A stretch of 43,455 nucleotides of DNA from contig CANRNT010000017.1 of NCBI GenBank assembly GCA_947631995.1, forward strand, positions 1 through 43,455. The letters are read 5' to 3'. The notes beneath the pieces are model-generated. The model saw only the letters and a list, made by a program, of their open reading frames with translations. It searched no databases and had not been told where the DNA came from. This stretch comes from an uncultured Clostridia bacterium. Its GTDB lineage: Bacteria > Bacillota > Clostridia > Oscillospirales > Ruminococcaceae. The position numbers were made by a program, and so were the translations under genes. The stretch's first letter is position 1. Every line of letters starts with the position of its first letter. Shown in pieces: positions 23,897 to 32,446 of the stretch.

Positions 23897-26362
23897 TTAC
23901 TCCTCTTTGAGTACCTCTTTCGGCTCATTTGAACCGATTATCATAAGCGGCATTATCATTGACAGCGCAAGGTAGAGAATTATCACTCCTGCGCATACCG
24001 CTAAATGCCATATACCGAACGATATTACCGTTTCTTTAAGGAATGTCAGCTTGCCGACTATTAGCACAAGTGCTGAGATAGCCGCGGCTATACCGCAGGT
24101 TATTGCGCTGTTTTTCAGGCTTCTCAATGCACACGTTCTCCACCTTGCACCACATATGTAGAAAATAGCGTAATTACGCAGCTGGCGTTTGGTGTATATC
24201 GCGCTGATAGATACCGTCGATATAACGGTGAGTATGAATATGCACAGCGCTATCGGGAACAGCGTGTACATCTGCGCATATATGTACTTCATGCTGTTTT
24301 TGCGTACCACGGAGAGAGGAGTTGCTTCAAAATCTCCTCCGTTAAGCTTTTTGCCCTGGGACATATCGTCGTAGAATACGAACTGCGTTCCCTGCATAAG
24401 GCCGTATGTTCCAAAGCAGGCGTATTCGTCAGAGTTTTTGGTAAGCAGCCAGTCTCTGTCCTCAAACTCGTCATCAAATACGTTGTACATATCAAGGAAA
24501 TCATGACGAAGAGGCAGTTCGGGATCCAAAGAAGCAATGCTCACCTGATCTTGTAAAACTCCTATTATCTTGATCTTGCAATGTACGGTACGATCATATA
24601 TCTCGTAATCCTCCGACAAGATATCTCCTACCTTGTACCGCCCTCCGCAGGAGGTAATAACGGCAGGGATATATCCGTCCTTTTCGTAAGTTTCGTCTGT
24701 GTCGGAGAGCCATACACCCTCCTCAAGCGGCGGAGCATAAGCCTCTATAAACTCATCGTCATATATTACACTATTGAAATAAACGTCGCCAAAACGTCTA
24801 TGATTAGCCTGGCAGTTTATCATATCGGAAGTTCCTGTTATCTCTTCAAACTTATCTCTATATGTGGATCCGCCTTGTGCAACGACCATATAACCTTGGC
24901 GTTCAAAATACTGCTTGAACGGCGCATACAAAGTATACCTCGAAGCTATTGCGGAAACTATAAGGATTATCATCGAAAATACCGCCGCAAGCTGAACTAT
25001 CTCAAATATCTTCATTATGCCGAACTTGCTTGTAGCTCTTGTTGCGCTCTTCAAAGCAACAAGACTGTGCTTGCGGATAGTGAACACTATCATAACAAGC
25101 ATTACGAGCGTTGAAGCCGCAACGTATATCCCGAAGATAGCCGCGTAAAGCTTGAAGCTGTAAGCGTTTGTCATATTCGGGAATATCTCTGCAAGCTTCG
25201 GCATTATAAGCTTGTGGTAGATAAGCTCGGTAATCGCAAACAGCGGTGCGTTTATAATAAGACATTCAAGAAGATAAGTCATTACCGCCTTGCCCTTGGT
25301 GCAGCCGCATACACGCAGTATCGCCAGCTCCGACGACCGCTTTTCGAGTATATAGCGATATAGGATAGCCATATTTATAGCCGCAAGTATCGCTATAACA
25401 CACGATATGAGCATTATTGTCTTGTAGTAATATATCTCTCTTATCTCAACAAATGAGATATCCTGAAGATACGCATTTCCGCCGAGATAGATAAGGCTGT
25501 CATTTATATCTTTATACTGCTGCCGCGTCACGGCTTCGTTAAAGTACATTGTTAAGCACTTTGCTGTTTTATTGTTATCTTCATTTTCTGGAGCTGCCAT
25601 CGGTTCTACCCTAGCAGTTTCGGGAAGTGAGGGCAGGGGCATTGCAATAACATCTTTTGCTAAAGTTCCGGAAATAACTTTGTCTATTATCTTATAGCTC
25701 TCGCCGCCTATAAGAATATGATCGGTATCCGCCGAAACATGTCTATAATCATATTCAAACTTATAAATTTTTCCGTCTAATCTTATGCCGTCGCTTACGC
25801 CATGACCTTTTCTCTCATTATATAGATCTTCATCAAGCGCTACTATCTTTTCTCCGCTGTTATACTGCTCTTCGGTAAAATAGCTGCTTGCATTAGATGT
25901 ATCTATAAATTGGTCGCCTTCGATATCAACAAAACAGCCAAAAGCCATGTAATACGGATCTTGGCTGTCTGAATAATATTCTTCTGTACTATATGAATTT
26001 TCTTTTTTAGCTGAAAGCGCTGTCTCAACAAGAAACTCAGCATGTAAAGATGAAAGGTTATCTTTGGTCTCGTCTGACCAGCTCTTCATCATTTCCATTA
26101 TCATGGAGGGGGATATGTCTAATGCTATTCTGACGTCTGTTTTGTCGCCGGGAACGATACAATGTTCTTTATCTATAAGTATATTAAGCTCCTTTGCCCC
26201 CTGATATTCTCCCTTTTCAGACACCATGTTATAGTGCTGATACAGTCCGTAAGAAAAGCATATCACCAGACAGGTAACTATGATATTCAGCACCAGCAAA
26301 AGTGATAACATTCGCTGTTTTTTAAATTGCCCCGTGAGATTTTTGTACACCATTCTGAACAT
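23897..26362 (-). CDS. FtsX-type ABC transporter permease without a linked ATPase
   Basis: The 821-residue membrane protein has a helix near the N-terminus (about 17-40) and a large extracytoplasmic MacB-like domain. A first FtsX block of helices (about 320-460) contains the cytoplasmic motif SSELAILRVCGCTKGKAV split by loops. After a second extracytoplasmic domain comes a C-terminal FtsX block (about 695-815) with IYTKRQLRNYAIFYICGARW. This two-FtsX layout is that of exporters for antimicrobial peptides or lipoprotein handling (BceB/MacB/LolC superfamily). I chose the ATG at 26362, which has AAAGGAGG at the right spacing; an earlier in-frame ATG at 26398 has only a weak site. No ATPase gene lies next to it, so its partner must be encoded elsewhere or be shared. 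The promoter resembles that of the 4672 operon. Confidence 0.85.
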   Translation of the reverse strand: MFRMVYKNLTGQFKKQRMLSLLLVLNIIVTCLVICFSYGLYQHYNMVSEKGEYQGAKELNILIDKEHCIVPGDKTDVRIALDISPSMIMEMMKSWSDETKDNLSSLHAEFLVETALSAKKENSYSTEEYYSDSQDPYYMAFGCFVDIEGDQFIDTSNASSYFTEEQYNSGEKIVALDEDLYNERKGHGVSDGIRLDGKIYKFEYDYRHVSADTDHILIGGESYKIIDKVISGTLAKDVIAMPLPSLPETARVEPMAAPENEDNNKTAKCLTMYFNEAVTRQQYKDINDSLIYLGGNAYLQDISFVEIREIYYYKTIMLISCVIAILAAINMAILYRYILEKRSSELAILRVCGCTKGKAVMTYLLECLIINAPLFAITELIYHKLIMPKLAEIFPNMTNAYSFKLYAAIFGIYVAASTLVMLVMIVFTIRKHSLVALKSATRATSKFGIMKIFEIVQLAAVFSMIILIVSAIASRYTLYAPFKQYFERQGYMVVAQGGSTYRDKFEEITGTSDMINCQANHRRFGDVYFNSVIYDDEFIEAYAPPLEEGVWLSDTDETYEKDGYIPAVITSCGGRYKVGDILSEDYEIYDRTVHCKIKIIGVLQDQVSIASLDPELPLRHDFLDMYNVFDDEFEDRDWLLTKNSDEYACFGTYGLMQGTQFVFYDDMSQGKKLNGGDFEATPLSVVRKNSMKYIYAQMYTLFPIALCIFILTVISTVSISAIYTKRQLRNYAIFYICGARWRTCALRSLKNSAITCGIAAAISALVLIVGKLTFLKETVISFGIWHLAVCAGVIILYLALSMIMPLMIIGSNEPKEVLKEE

Positions 26363-26451
26363 AAATATTCCTCCTTTTAAACATAAAAATCCCTCCATGG
26401 TCCTTTGCGGAAACGTTCGGCGTCAGGCCGCATTTGTACGTTTCTATAAGC

Positions 26452-26481
26452 AAGTACACCGTGGAGGGGCAAAATGTTACA
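26452..26481 (-). promoter_or_regulatory. Candidate ECF-sigma promoter of the FtsX permease gene
   Basis: On the minus strand TGTAAC (26476-26481), 17-base spacer, TGTACTT (26452-26458), with A/T tracts upstream. The element, including GTGTAACATTTT before the spacer and AGAA after the -10, matches that at 4577-4606. It lies about 90 bases before the start codon. Confidence 0.65.
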
Positions 26482-26570
26482 CTTTTTTTCAAAAAAATTT
26501 TTAAAAATCGCAAATTTTGTATAGGCGCACAAAATCGAATATATTATTTTGTGACATATTCACAAAAATT

Positions 26571-27284
26571 TTACTCCACACAGCTTATTATATATTCGCG
26601 GAGCTTGTCGGCGTCGCCGTGAGGATAAGAAGATATATCGCCTGAGTGTCTGTTGATGATATGGTCTGTCAGCAGGAACACCCTCATGCCGAGCGAAGCG
26701 GCTATCATGTCCTCGTCAACATCGTTGCCCACCATGAGACATTCTTCCGCCGATACGCCAAGCCGTTTGATGATCTCTTTATAGTACGCGATATTTGGCT
26801 TGCTCAGCCCGATGTTCTCGTATGTAGTATACAGCTCAAAGTCGTCAGGCTCAAAGCCTGCCCAGCGTATGCGGCTCTCCGTCGCGGCGGCAGGGAAGAT
26901 AGGATTTGTCGCAAGCGCTGTCCGCAAGCCGAGCGACCTTATCTCTTTTACCAATGATACCAGCTTATCGTTGAAGCCGCAAAGCTCTTTCGCGCCGTTG
27001 AACTCGTTTCTGTAAAAGCCGTCGAACATCTCTTTGTCCTTGAGAGCCTCCGTGCCGTATATCTCCTCAAACTTGTTCCAGAATGCCTCACAGTTGGTAA
27101 TGCTGCCGTCGTTGGCTACCATGGCGGCAGTACCTTTCCATACGGAGTCTATAAGCTTCTGAGGCTCGTAGCCGAACGGGGCGGCTTTTTTGCACAGCAG
27201 CTTGAAGTATGCCTTTGTGAACTCGTCGTTGTCCATAGGCAGAAGCGTTCCGTCAAGGTCGAATAAAACAGTTGTAAGCTTCAT
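26571..27284 (-). CDS. HAD-superfamily hydrolase
   Basis: The 237-residue cytoplasmic protein has motif I FDLDGTLL (Asp9 nucleophile, Asp11), motif II LATN, motif III Lys in LSKPN, and motif IV VGNDVDED. The length and the helical cap between motifs I and II place it among small-molecule phosphatases of the haloacid dehalogenase group. The substrate is unknown. It follows the decarboxylase gene by 18 bases on the same strand and may share its transcript. Confidence 0.9.
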   Translation of the reverse strand: MKLTTVLFDLDGTLLPMDNDEFTKAYFKLLCKKAAPFGYEPQKLIDSVWKGTAAMVANDGSITNCEAFWNKFEEIYGTEALKDKEMFDGFYRNEFNGAKELCGFNDKLVSLVKEIRSLGLRTALATNPIFPAAATESRIRWAGFEPDDFELYTTYENIGLSKPNIAYYKEIIKRLGVSAEECLMVGNDVDEDMIAASLGMRVFLLTDHIINRHSGDISSYPHGDADKLREYIISCVE

Positions 27285-27302
27285 ATAAGGTGTCCTTTCA
27301 TT

Positions 27303-28679
27303 TCATATATCGATAACGGTTATTTTATCTTTGCTTTCCGATATTACGTTGAGACCGCTGTTTCTCATGTGTTTTATGAGCCGCACCGTGTTTTGCGTTA
27401 TGCGTTCGCCGGGGACGGCTATCGGTATGCCGGGAGGGTATGCCCATATATATTCGCCGCATACCGCTCCGACGCTTCTGTCTGTATCCTCAAAACGCTT
27501 TTTGCCGCGTACTGCGTTATATGCGGTAAGTACGGTTTCGGCTCGTTCGGATACGGGTATGTCGTCAGCGTGACGATATACCAGAGCGGCGTCCGTATCG
27601 CACAGAGCTTTTGCAAAGCGTGCAACACCCTCATCGGTATCGCAAATGCTCGTTATGGCAGCGATATACCGCGCGCTCGCCATTTCGCACTCTATCGAAT
27701 ATTTGTCCCGCAGCAGAGCGAACAGCTCCGCGCCGCATATGTTGGTATCTGCGCAGTCTATGACTATCCTGCTGCGGTCGGAGCCTTTGCAGCGCAGCAG
27801 CCTGAGTTTTGTCATTCCCACAACGCTTTTTTCAAAGCTTTCTATACGTTTCATATGCGCTTCGGCAAGCTCTTTTCCTTTGCTCACGATAAGCTCTGCG
27901 CACCTGTCCGCCGACGCCATAAGAACATACGACGGGCTGGAGCTTTCAAACATACCGAGAGCCGAAGCGAACCTGCCGCAGTCTATGCTGTCGGAGCGGA
28001 TATTAGCGCAGGAGGTCTGCGTAAGGCAGGGAAGAGTCTTGTGCAGGCTCGTTACCTCTATGTCTGCGCCGAAAGCAGAATCATATCCCTCAAACAGCGG
28101 CAAATGCGCACCGTGAGCCATATCGCAAAGCAGAGGTACAGAGTATTTTCCGCACACCTTTGATATAGCGCGTATGTCGCTTATTATCCCCTCGTATGTA
28201 GGAGAGGTGACTATCACCATTTTGGCGTCAGGGTCATTCTTTATTGCTTCCTCAACGCTTTGCGCAGTTATCGCGCCGCAAATGCCCGTGCGTATGTCGG
28301 TATCGGGGTATAACCATACAGGCGTAAGACCGTAAAGCTCTATCGCCTTGTATACCGACTTATGACAGTTGCGGGCGGCAATTATCTTATCCCCGAACGA
28401 GCATAATGACACAACAGCCGCCATTATGCCGCAGGTGCTTCCGTTTACGAGCAGAAAGCTCTTCTTTGCGCCGTAAAAATGCGCCAGCCGCCGCTGTATT
28501 CCGTCAATGACGCCGTGCGCGTTATGCAGGTCGTCAAAGTCAGTTATCTCGGTAATGTCAATGCCGTAGGGAAGCTCGTTCCCGAGCAGGGAAGTGTTTC
28601 TCTTGTGTCCGGGCATATGCATGGGGTATGTACCGCCGCCTGCATAGCTTTTCAGCTTGTCAAAAAGGGTATCGCTCAT
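27303..28679 (-). CDS. Orn/Lys/Arg decarboxylase-family PLP enzyme
   Basis: The 458-residue fold-type I PLP enzyme has the family start MHMPGHKR, NGSTCG for phosphate binding, the DMAHGAH aspartate that pairs with the PLP ring nitrogen, and the Schiff-base lysine in SLHKTLP (Lys214). The C-terminal part has the short form typical of Firmicutes arginine/lysine decarboxylase homologues, with EYIWAYPPGIP at the end. The likely reaction is decarboxylation of a basic amino acid to a polyamine precursor; the exact substrate is not resolved. Its start overlaps the end of the kinase gene by four bases. Confidence 0.9.
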   Translation of the reverse strand: MSDTLFDKLKSYAGGGTYPMHMPGHKRNTSLLGNELPYGIDITEITDFDDLHNAHGVIDGIQRRLAHFYGAKKSFLLVNGSTCGIMAAVVSLCSFGDKIIAARNCHKSVYKAIELYGLTPVWLYPDTDIRTGICGAITAQSVEEAIKNDPDAKMVIVTSPTYEGIISDIRAISKVCGKYSVPLLCDMAHGAHLPLFEGYDSAFGADIEVTSLHKTLPCLTQTSCANIRSDSIDCGRFASALGMFESSSPSYVLMASADRCAELIVSKGKELAEAHMKRIESFEKSVVGMTKLRLLRCKGSDRSRIVIDCADTNICGAELFALLRDKYSIECEMASARYIAAITSICDTDEGVARFAKALCDTDAALVYRHADDIPVSERAETVLTAYNAVRGKKRFEDTDRSVGAVCGEYIWAYPPGIPIAVPGERITQNTVRLIKHMRNSGLNVISESKDKITVIDI

Positions 28680-29593
28680 ATGCTTTTCACCACGATATCG
28701 GGCATAAGCTCCATGACCGCCTCTTTTGTCGCCAGACTTCCCGAAAAGACGCTCGCCGAGCCTGCCGCCGCGCCCGTTCTGAGCGCGTTTTCCATACTTT
28801 CACCCTGCGAGACAGCCGCAAGGAAGCCTGCCACCATTGAGTCGCCCGCGCCTACCGAATTTATTGCCTTTCCTTTAGGCGCACAGCAGTAAAACCGTTT
28901 TCCGTCCTGCGTGACAAGCACCGCGCCCGCCTGCGCCATTGAAACAAGCACGTTTTTCGCGCCGCTTTCTTGCAGCGCAACAGCGTATTTTACGGCTTCT
29001 TCGGGCGAAGATATTTTTATGCCGAATATCTCTCCCAGCTCTATGTGATTAGGCTTGACCAGATACGGCTCGCCTTTCAAAAGGCTCACCAGCGAGCTGC
29101 CCGAAGCGTCGGCAATTATGCGTATGCCCCTGCCTTTGAGGCGTGTCATTATGTCAAGATAAAGCGTGTCGGGCAGGGAAGAGGGTATACTTCCTGCCAG
29201 CACAAGAAAGTCGCCGCTTTTCAGCCCGTCAAGCATATCAAAAAGGCTTTCAAGGCTGTGCGGCGGTATGAATGGCCCGTCGGCGTTTATTTCGGTCTCC
29301 TCCTCGCCCGAGAGCTTCACGTTTATACGCGAATTGCCCTGCGGCAGGCGCAAAAAGCGGGTATCAACGCCGCTTTCTTTGAGCAGACGCTCTATCTCAG
29401 CGCCCGTAAAGCCTGCGGTGAAGCCGAGCGCCGTATTTTCGCAGCCGAGGTTTTTAAGCACGACCGAAACGTTTATGCCCTTTCCGCCTGCGATAATGCG
29501 CGTGTCGTATGCGCGGTTGACTGCCCCTGCCGTGAGTTTATCGGTCCATACCGTGTAATCGAGCGAGGGGCTAAGCGTAACGGTATAAAGCAT
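28676..29593 (-). CDS. PfkB-family sugar kinase, probable 1-phosphofructokinase
   Basis: The 305-residue kinase has the N-terminal TVTLSPSLDYTV, the AGGKGINVS sugar-binding motif, KPNHIELGEI, and the C-terminal SVGAGDSMVAGF motif with catalytic Asp251. Length and motifs fit 1-phosphofructokinase (FruK)/tagatose-6-phosphate kinase. It would make fructose 1,6-bisphosphate from fructose 1-phosphate and ATP. No fructose PTS genes or DeoR regulator are nearby, so the substrate remains open. It shares one base with the stop of the upstream YdbC gene (TAATG). Confidence 0.88.
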   Translation of the reverse strand: MLYTVTLSPSLDYTVWTDKLTAGAVNRAYDTRIIAGGKGINVSVVLKNLGCENTALGFTAGFTGAEIERLLKESGVDTRFLRLPQGNSRINVKLSGEEETEINADGPFIPPHSLESLFDMLDGLKSGDFLVLAGSIPSSLPDTLYLDIMTRLKGRGIRIIADASGSSLVSLLKGEPYLVKPNHIELGEIFGIKISSPEEAVKYAVALQESGAKNVLVSMAQAGAVLVTQDGKRFYCCAPKGKAINSVGAGDSMVAGFLAAVSQGESMENALRTGAAAGSASVFSGSLATKEAVMELMPDIVVKSI

Positions 29594-29838
29594 TACAGTA
29601 TGCCTGCCTCGTCGTCGTCGGTCACTTCGCCGTTGATGATAGCTTTCAGCGTTTCAAATTCCTCTTCGGAAAGCGTTACGCCCTTGCCCATTCTCGTGTG
29701 GTCGGGCGACCACTCTCTGATATCGTATTTCGGCTCTCTGCCGTTCCAGCTTATAAGATTTAGTTCCTTTGTCCAGCCTTTCGCGTTTTCAGAAAGCACT
29801 CCCAGATATTCTGTTATCTCGTAAGTAAGCTCTGCCAT
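29593..29838 (-). CDS. YdbC-like PC4-type single-stranded nucleic acid-binding protein
   Basis: The 81-residue protein matches the Lactococcus YdbC family, which has the PC4/p15 fold and binds single-stranded DNA. Visible marks are ITEYLGVLSENAKGWTKELN, WNGREPKYDIREW split by turns, and a C-terminal helix (SEEEFETLKAIIN). It acts in the cytoplasm, perhaps on transcription or DNA structure. The ATG at 29838 has AGGAGG at good spacing; a longer in-frame start would run into the flippase gene. It is the first of a coupled gene set with the sugar kinase and decarboxylase. Confidence 0.88.
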   Translation of the reverse strand: MAELTYEITEYLGVLSENAKGWTKELNLISWNGREPKYDIREWSPDHTRMGKGVTLSEEEFETLKAIINGEVTDDDEAGIL

Positions 29839-29849
29839 TGTTTTTCCTC

Positions 29850-31328
29850 CTAAAATCTGTTTATGAACGGTATAAATCGCTGAAGCTTGGCAGGAAGTAT
29901 CTTCCTCGCCATTTTCAGCATACACCGATAATTGATGACGAATATTATCAGAAAGCACGGTATCTCAACAGCCGCGTAATGCCAGCCTGTCAGCCGTGCC
30001 GCAAAGGTCATTGCCGCAAGTATGGCGGTGTTGACAACTATTTTGACGGGCTTGAGCTCAAACGGCAGCAGCTTGCGTGAGTCTATGCACCTGAGTATAA
30101 AAATTATGATATACGCTGCAACTGTCGATATAACGGCTGCCATTATCCCTATGCGCGGTATCAGCAGCAGGTTCAGCGAAACATTCACTATTCCTGCCAC
30201 AAGGCTTGTCAGCAGAGAACGGTTCGACTTTTTGGCGACCGAGTATATAGTGCCCATAAAAGTTGTAAAGCATATGAACACCGTTGAGAACACAAGCCCC
30301 GGCGAGTACAGCACCGATGAGCGGAATTCTTTTCCTATCCATACCGCGGTCAGAGGTCTTATTATCATGAGTATGCCCGCCGCAGTGATGTAAAGAAGCG
30401 ACTGGTTTATATCAAATACGTTGCTGTAAAATTGCTCGCGCTCGTCGGAGTCGCTCTCCGTTATCGCGCTTATGCTCCATGCGTTTCCGAACATCATATA
30501 GATTATCGTAAGAAGATTTGGTACCTTGTATGCCGCCGAAAGTATTCCCGTATTTTCAACGCCCATATAATGTCTTATCATAAAAGAGTCGGAGGTATTG
30601 GTTATCAGCCACAAAAGCTGTGTGGGTATAAGCGGTATGCAGTAGCGGAGCATAGCCGTCGGGAGTCCCTTGTTGAAGGGCTCGTTCCTGCCGACCGACA
30701 GCCGGGTGTAGTATTTGTAAAGCTTTGCAGACAGCATAAGAAAAATTATAGCGGCAACGTCCGAGATAACTATGGACGCAAGATACCCCACAACGCCCAT
30801 TTTCAGCACGACCATGAACAGCACGCTGCAAACGAGCGTTACGAACGTTCCCAGTATGCCGCTGACAGCTACCAGCTTTATTCTTTCCAAAGAGCGCACA
30901 AAAGCGTCGCACATAAGCTTGTAGCCGCCTATGGAAACATACAGGAAAAGCAGCCACGAGTAAGAGCCTATGTATTCTTTTACGACCGAATTGTCATGAA
31001 GAAAGAATATCACAACGGCAAGCAGCGCGATACCGATAAGCACAACGTTTGAGCCTATCGTGAATATGCGCCTTTTGTCGTAAGACTTATCCAGTCCGAA
31101 ACGCACGACTGCCTCTGACACCGTGAGCGTTACGATAGGTATCAGCCAGTTTGCGACGTTCACAAAGATGTCCGTAAGACCCAGCTGCGCCTTGGTGAGG
31201 ATATTCGTATATACCGTTACCAGTATCAGCGAAAGCACCTTCGAGCTGAAAGAGCCTATCGCAAATATGAACGTGTTTGTAAGCAGACTTTTGTAGCCGC
31301 TGTTTTTATCATCTATGTTTTTTGCCAT
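29850..31328 (-). CDS. Polysaccharide flippase (Wzx/MVF superfamily)
   Basis: The 492-residue protein has about fourteen membrane helices and the polysaccharide-biosynthesis pattern: NTFIFAIGSFSSKVLSLILV at the start, LGLTDIFVNVANW, and a long hydrophobic C-terminal half. Members flip lipid-linked oligosaccharides across the membrane. No glycosyltransferase genes are in the window, so the glycan is unknown. An AGGAG site precedes the ATG. It ends 11 bases before the YdbC gene on the same strand. Confidence 0.88.
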   Translation of the reverse strand: MAKNIDDKNSGYKSLLTNTFIFAIGSFSSKVLSLILVTVYTNILTKAQLGLTDIFVNVANWLIPIVTLTVSEAVVRFGLDKSYDKRRIFTIGSNVVLIGIALLAVVIFFLHDNSVVKEYIGSYSWLLFLYVSIGGYKLMCDAFVRSLERIKLVAVSGILGTFVTLVCSVLFMVVLKMGVVGYLASIVISDVAAIIFLMLSAKLYKYYTRLSVGRNEPFNKGLPTAMLRYCIPLIPTQLLWLITNTSDSFMIRHYMGVENTGILSAAYKVPNLLTIIYMMFGNAWSISAITESDSDEREQFYSNVFDINQSLLYITAAGILMIIRPLTAVWIGKEFRSSVLYSPGLVFSTVFICFTTFMGTIYSVAKKSNRSLLTSLVAGIVNVSLNLLLIPRIGIMAAVISTVAAYIIIFILRCIDSRKLLPFELKPVKIVVNTAILAAMTFAARLTGWHYAAVEIPCFLIIFVINYRCMLKMARKILPAKLQRFIPFINRF

Positions 31329-31381
31329 GCCTCAAGCTCCTTTGCAGGCTTGATTTTTTCATCTTTAACTTTTATCTTTAA

Positions 31382-31420
31382 CAATTATATCATAAAAGCG
31401 TAAGCGTTATGATATAATTG
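31382..31420. repeat. Inverted repeat 1, perfect 14-bp arms
   Basis: CAATTATATCATAA (31382-31395) pairs exactly with TTATGATATAATTG (31407-31420) around AAGCGTAAGCG. Confidence 0.88.
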
Positions 31421-31468
31421 TCCGATACGTCGGGAGCAGACCCATTGGTCTGCGTATCGACGAGGACA
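31419..31468. repeat. Inverted repeat 2, two-part stem
   Basis: GCAGACC-CATT-GGTCTGC (31436-31453) is the inner hairpin. GATAC/GTATC (31424-31428, 31454-31458) and TGTCC/GGACA (31419-31423, 31464-31468) extend it with asymmetric internal loops. Confidence 0.8.
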
Positions 31469-31474
31469 TAAATA

Positions 31475-31504
31475 TATAATGAAATCATTTATGATTTTAT
31501 TATA
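31475..31504. repeat. Inverted repeat 3, 14-bp arms with one mismatch
   Basis: TATAATGAAATCAT (31475-31488) pairs with ATGATTTTATTATA (31491-31504) around TT. Confidence 0.85.
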
Positions 31505-31552
31505 TCACATTTTACGGAAAATGCAACCTAATAATTGTTAAGATTTAAACTA

Positions 31553-31581
31553 TTGCAAAATGGCAAAAATAATGTTATAAT
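31553..31581 (+). promoter_or_regulatory. Sigma-A promoter of the 31647-35624 operon
   Basis: TTGCAA (31553-31558), 17-base spacer, TATAAT (31576-31581). Confidence 0.8.
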
Positions 31582-31646
31582 AACTATATATGACTTTTTG
31601 ATGTACGGACAGAACAGGGAAACGATACGGAACGGAGGACGCTTTG

Positions 31647-31799
31647 ATGAAAGTACTTGACATTTTGCTGAAAATAACAGCCGTGCTGCTCGCAGCAGGG
31701 ATAATCGTCCGCTTGCTGGGCGATATGGGCTTTTCTTTCAGAAAGCCGCGCTATTTTGAAGTAGTATGCCATGACGGAAAAGGAGCAGGCGTGCTGTGA
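31647..31799 (+). CDS. Small single-pass membrane protein, 50 residues
   Basis: The reading frame MKVLDILLKITAVLLAAGII continues with VRLLGDMGFSFRKPRYFEVV and ends in a Gly/Ala-rich tail. One hydrophobic helix (about 4-24) is followed by a basic segment. The ribosome binding site CGGAGG at 31633-31638 is strong, a sigma-A promoter lies upstream, and the stop overlaps the GTG start of the next gene by four bases. Those signals support a real gene despite its size. No family is recognised. Confidence 0.75.
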   Translation: MKVLDILLKITAVLLAAGIIVRLLGDMGFSFRKPRYFEVVCHDGKGAGVL

Positions 31800-32446
31800 T
31801 AGATATTATTTCAGTAAGGCTGATGAACAGATATTCGCTGCTCCCAAACTCTCAAAAGCGCAAAAAGCTGCACACCCTTATGAGGCTTGCGGAAATGCTC
31901 GATAAGCTGTTCAAGTTTGTGGTGTTCATAGGTATGTTTTTGTGCATATGGTGGAACATAAACGAGATAAATGAGGGCAGAGTGGTCTACGGCGTTATAG
32001 ATACCGCGATAGAGTGGGCGGTCTACCCGATAGCTCTGTACTGCGAGATATTGGCGATAAAACGCGGCAGCAGCGTAGGGCTTGTGCTGTTTATAATAAC
32101 TAACCTTGTGATACTTTTCCATACGCCGACATACAGTCTTACCAACGTGTGGAGCGTGCTTTTCGTAATCGTCAGCCTTAAACTGGAGGCTTTTTCAAAG
32201 CTGCCCGGATATCCCAAATTCAGCGACGACTTGGAAGCCAAACGCGTGAGCGATGAACAGGAATACCTTGCGCGCAGTAAGGGCGAAAAGCTTGGCAAGC
32301 CAAAAAGCGCGGCGGCCGTGCAGAATGACTATTACGATATGCTGCTCAGCGGTGAGATAGAGTATGCCAAAGCCGACACGAGTAAAAATTCCGGCGAAAT
32401 GGATACCCTCGAAGTGCCCGACAAAATTGACTTGGGGGATATGTAA
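31796..32446 (+). CDS. Membrane protein of a tandem paralogue set, member 1
   Basis: The 216-residue protein starts with GTG. A basic N-terminal helix (about 15-35) is followed by about four membrane segments (about 38-58, 64-85, 92-108, 112-128). The cytoplasmic tail (about 130-216) begins with the motif SKLPGYPKF and contains LLSGEIEYAKA and EMDTLEVPDKIDLGDM. The same motifs recur in the next two genes, so the three are paralogues. I do not recognise the family. It shares its last base with the ATG of member 2 (TAATG), so translation is coupled. Confidence 0.78.
   Translation: MIDIISVRLMNRYSLLPNSQKRKKLHTLMRLAEMLDKLFKFVVFIGMFLCIWWNINEINEGRVVYGVIDTAIEWAVYPIALYCEILAIKRGSSVGLVLFIITNLVILFHTPTYSLTNVWSVLFVIVSLKLEAFSKLPGYPKFSDDLEAKRVSDEQEYLARSKGEKLGKPKSAAAVQNDYYDMLLSGEIEYAKADTSKNSGEMDTLEVPDKIDLGDM

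Larger units (their letters stand above)
31329..31646. other. Intergenic region with three consecutive inverted repeats
   Basis: This 318-base gap between divergent genes contains no supported gene. It holds three inverted repeats (31382-31504), listed separately, then the sigma-A promoter of the downstream operon at 31553-31581. Confidence 0.8.

Noticed and set aside
26362-26398. Upstream ATG as start of the FtsX permease
   Set aside because: The upstream site is weak, while AAAGGAGG is ideally placed for the ATG at 26362, which also begins directly with the typical permease N-terminus.
31419-31468. Possible riboswitch or cis-acting RNA aptamer
   Set aside because: The stem layout does not match any aptamer I know, and its position relative to the nearest genes does not show a switch of terminator or ribosome binding site.
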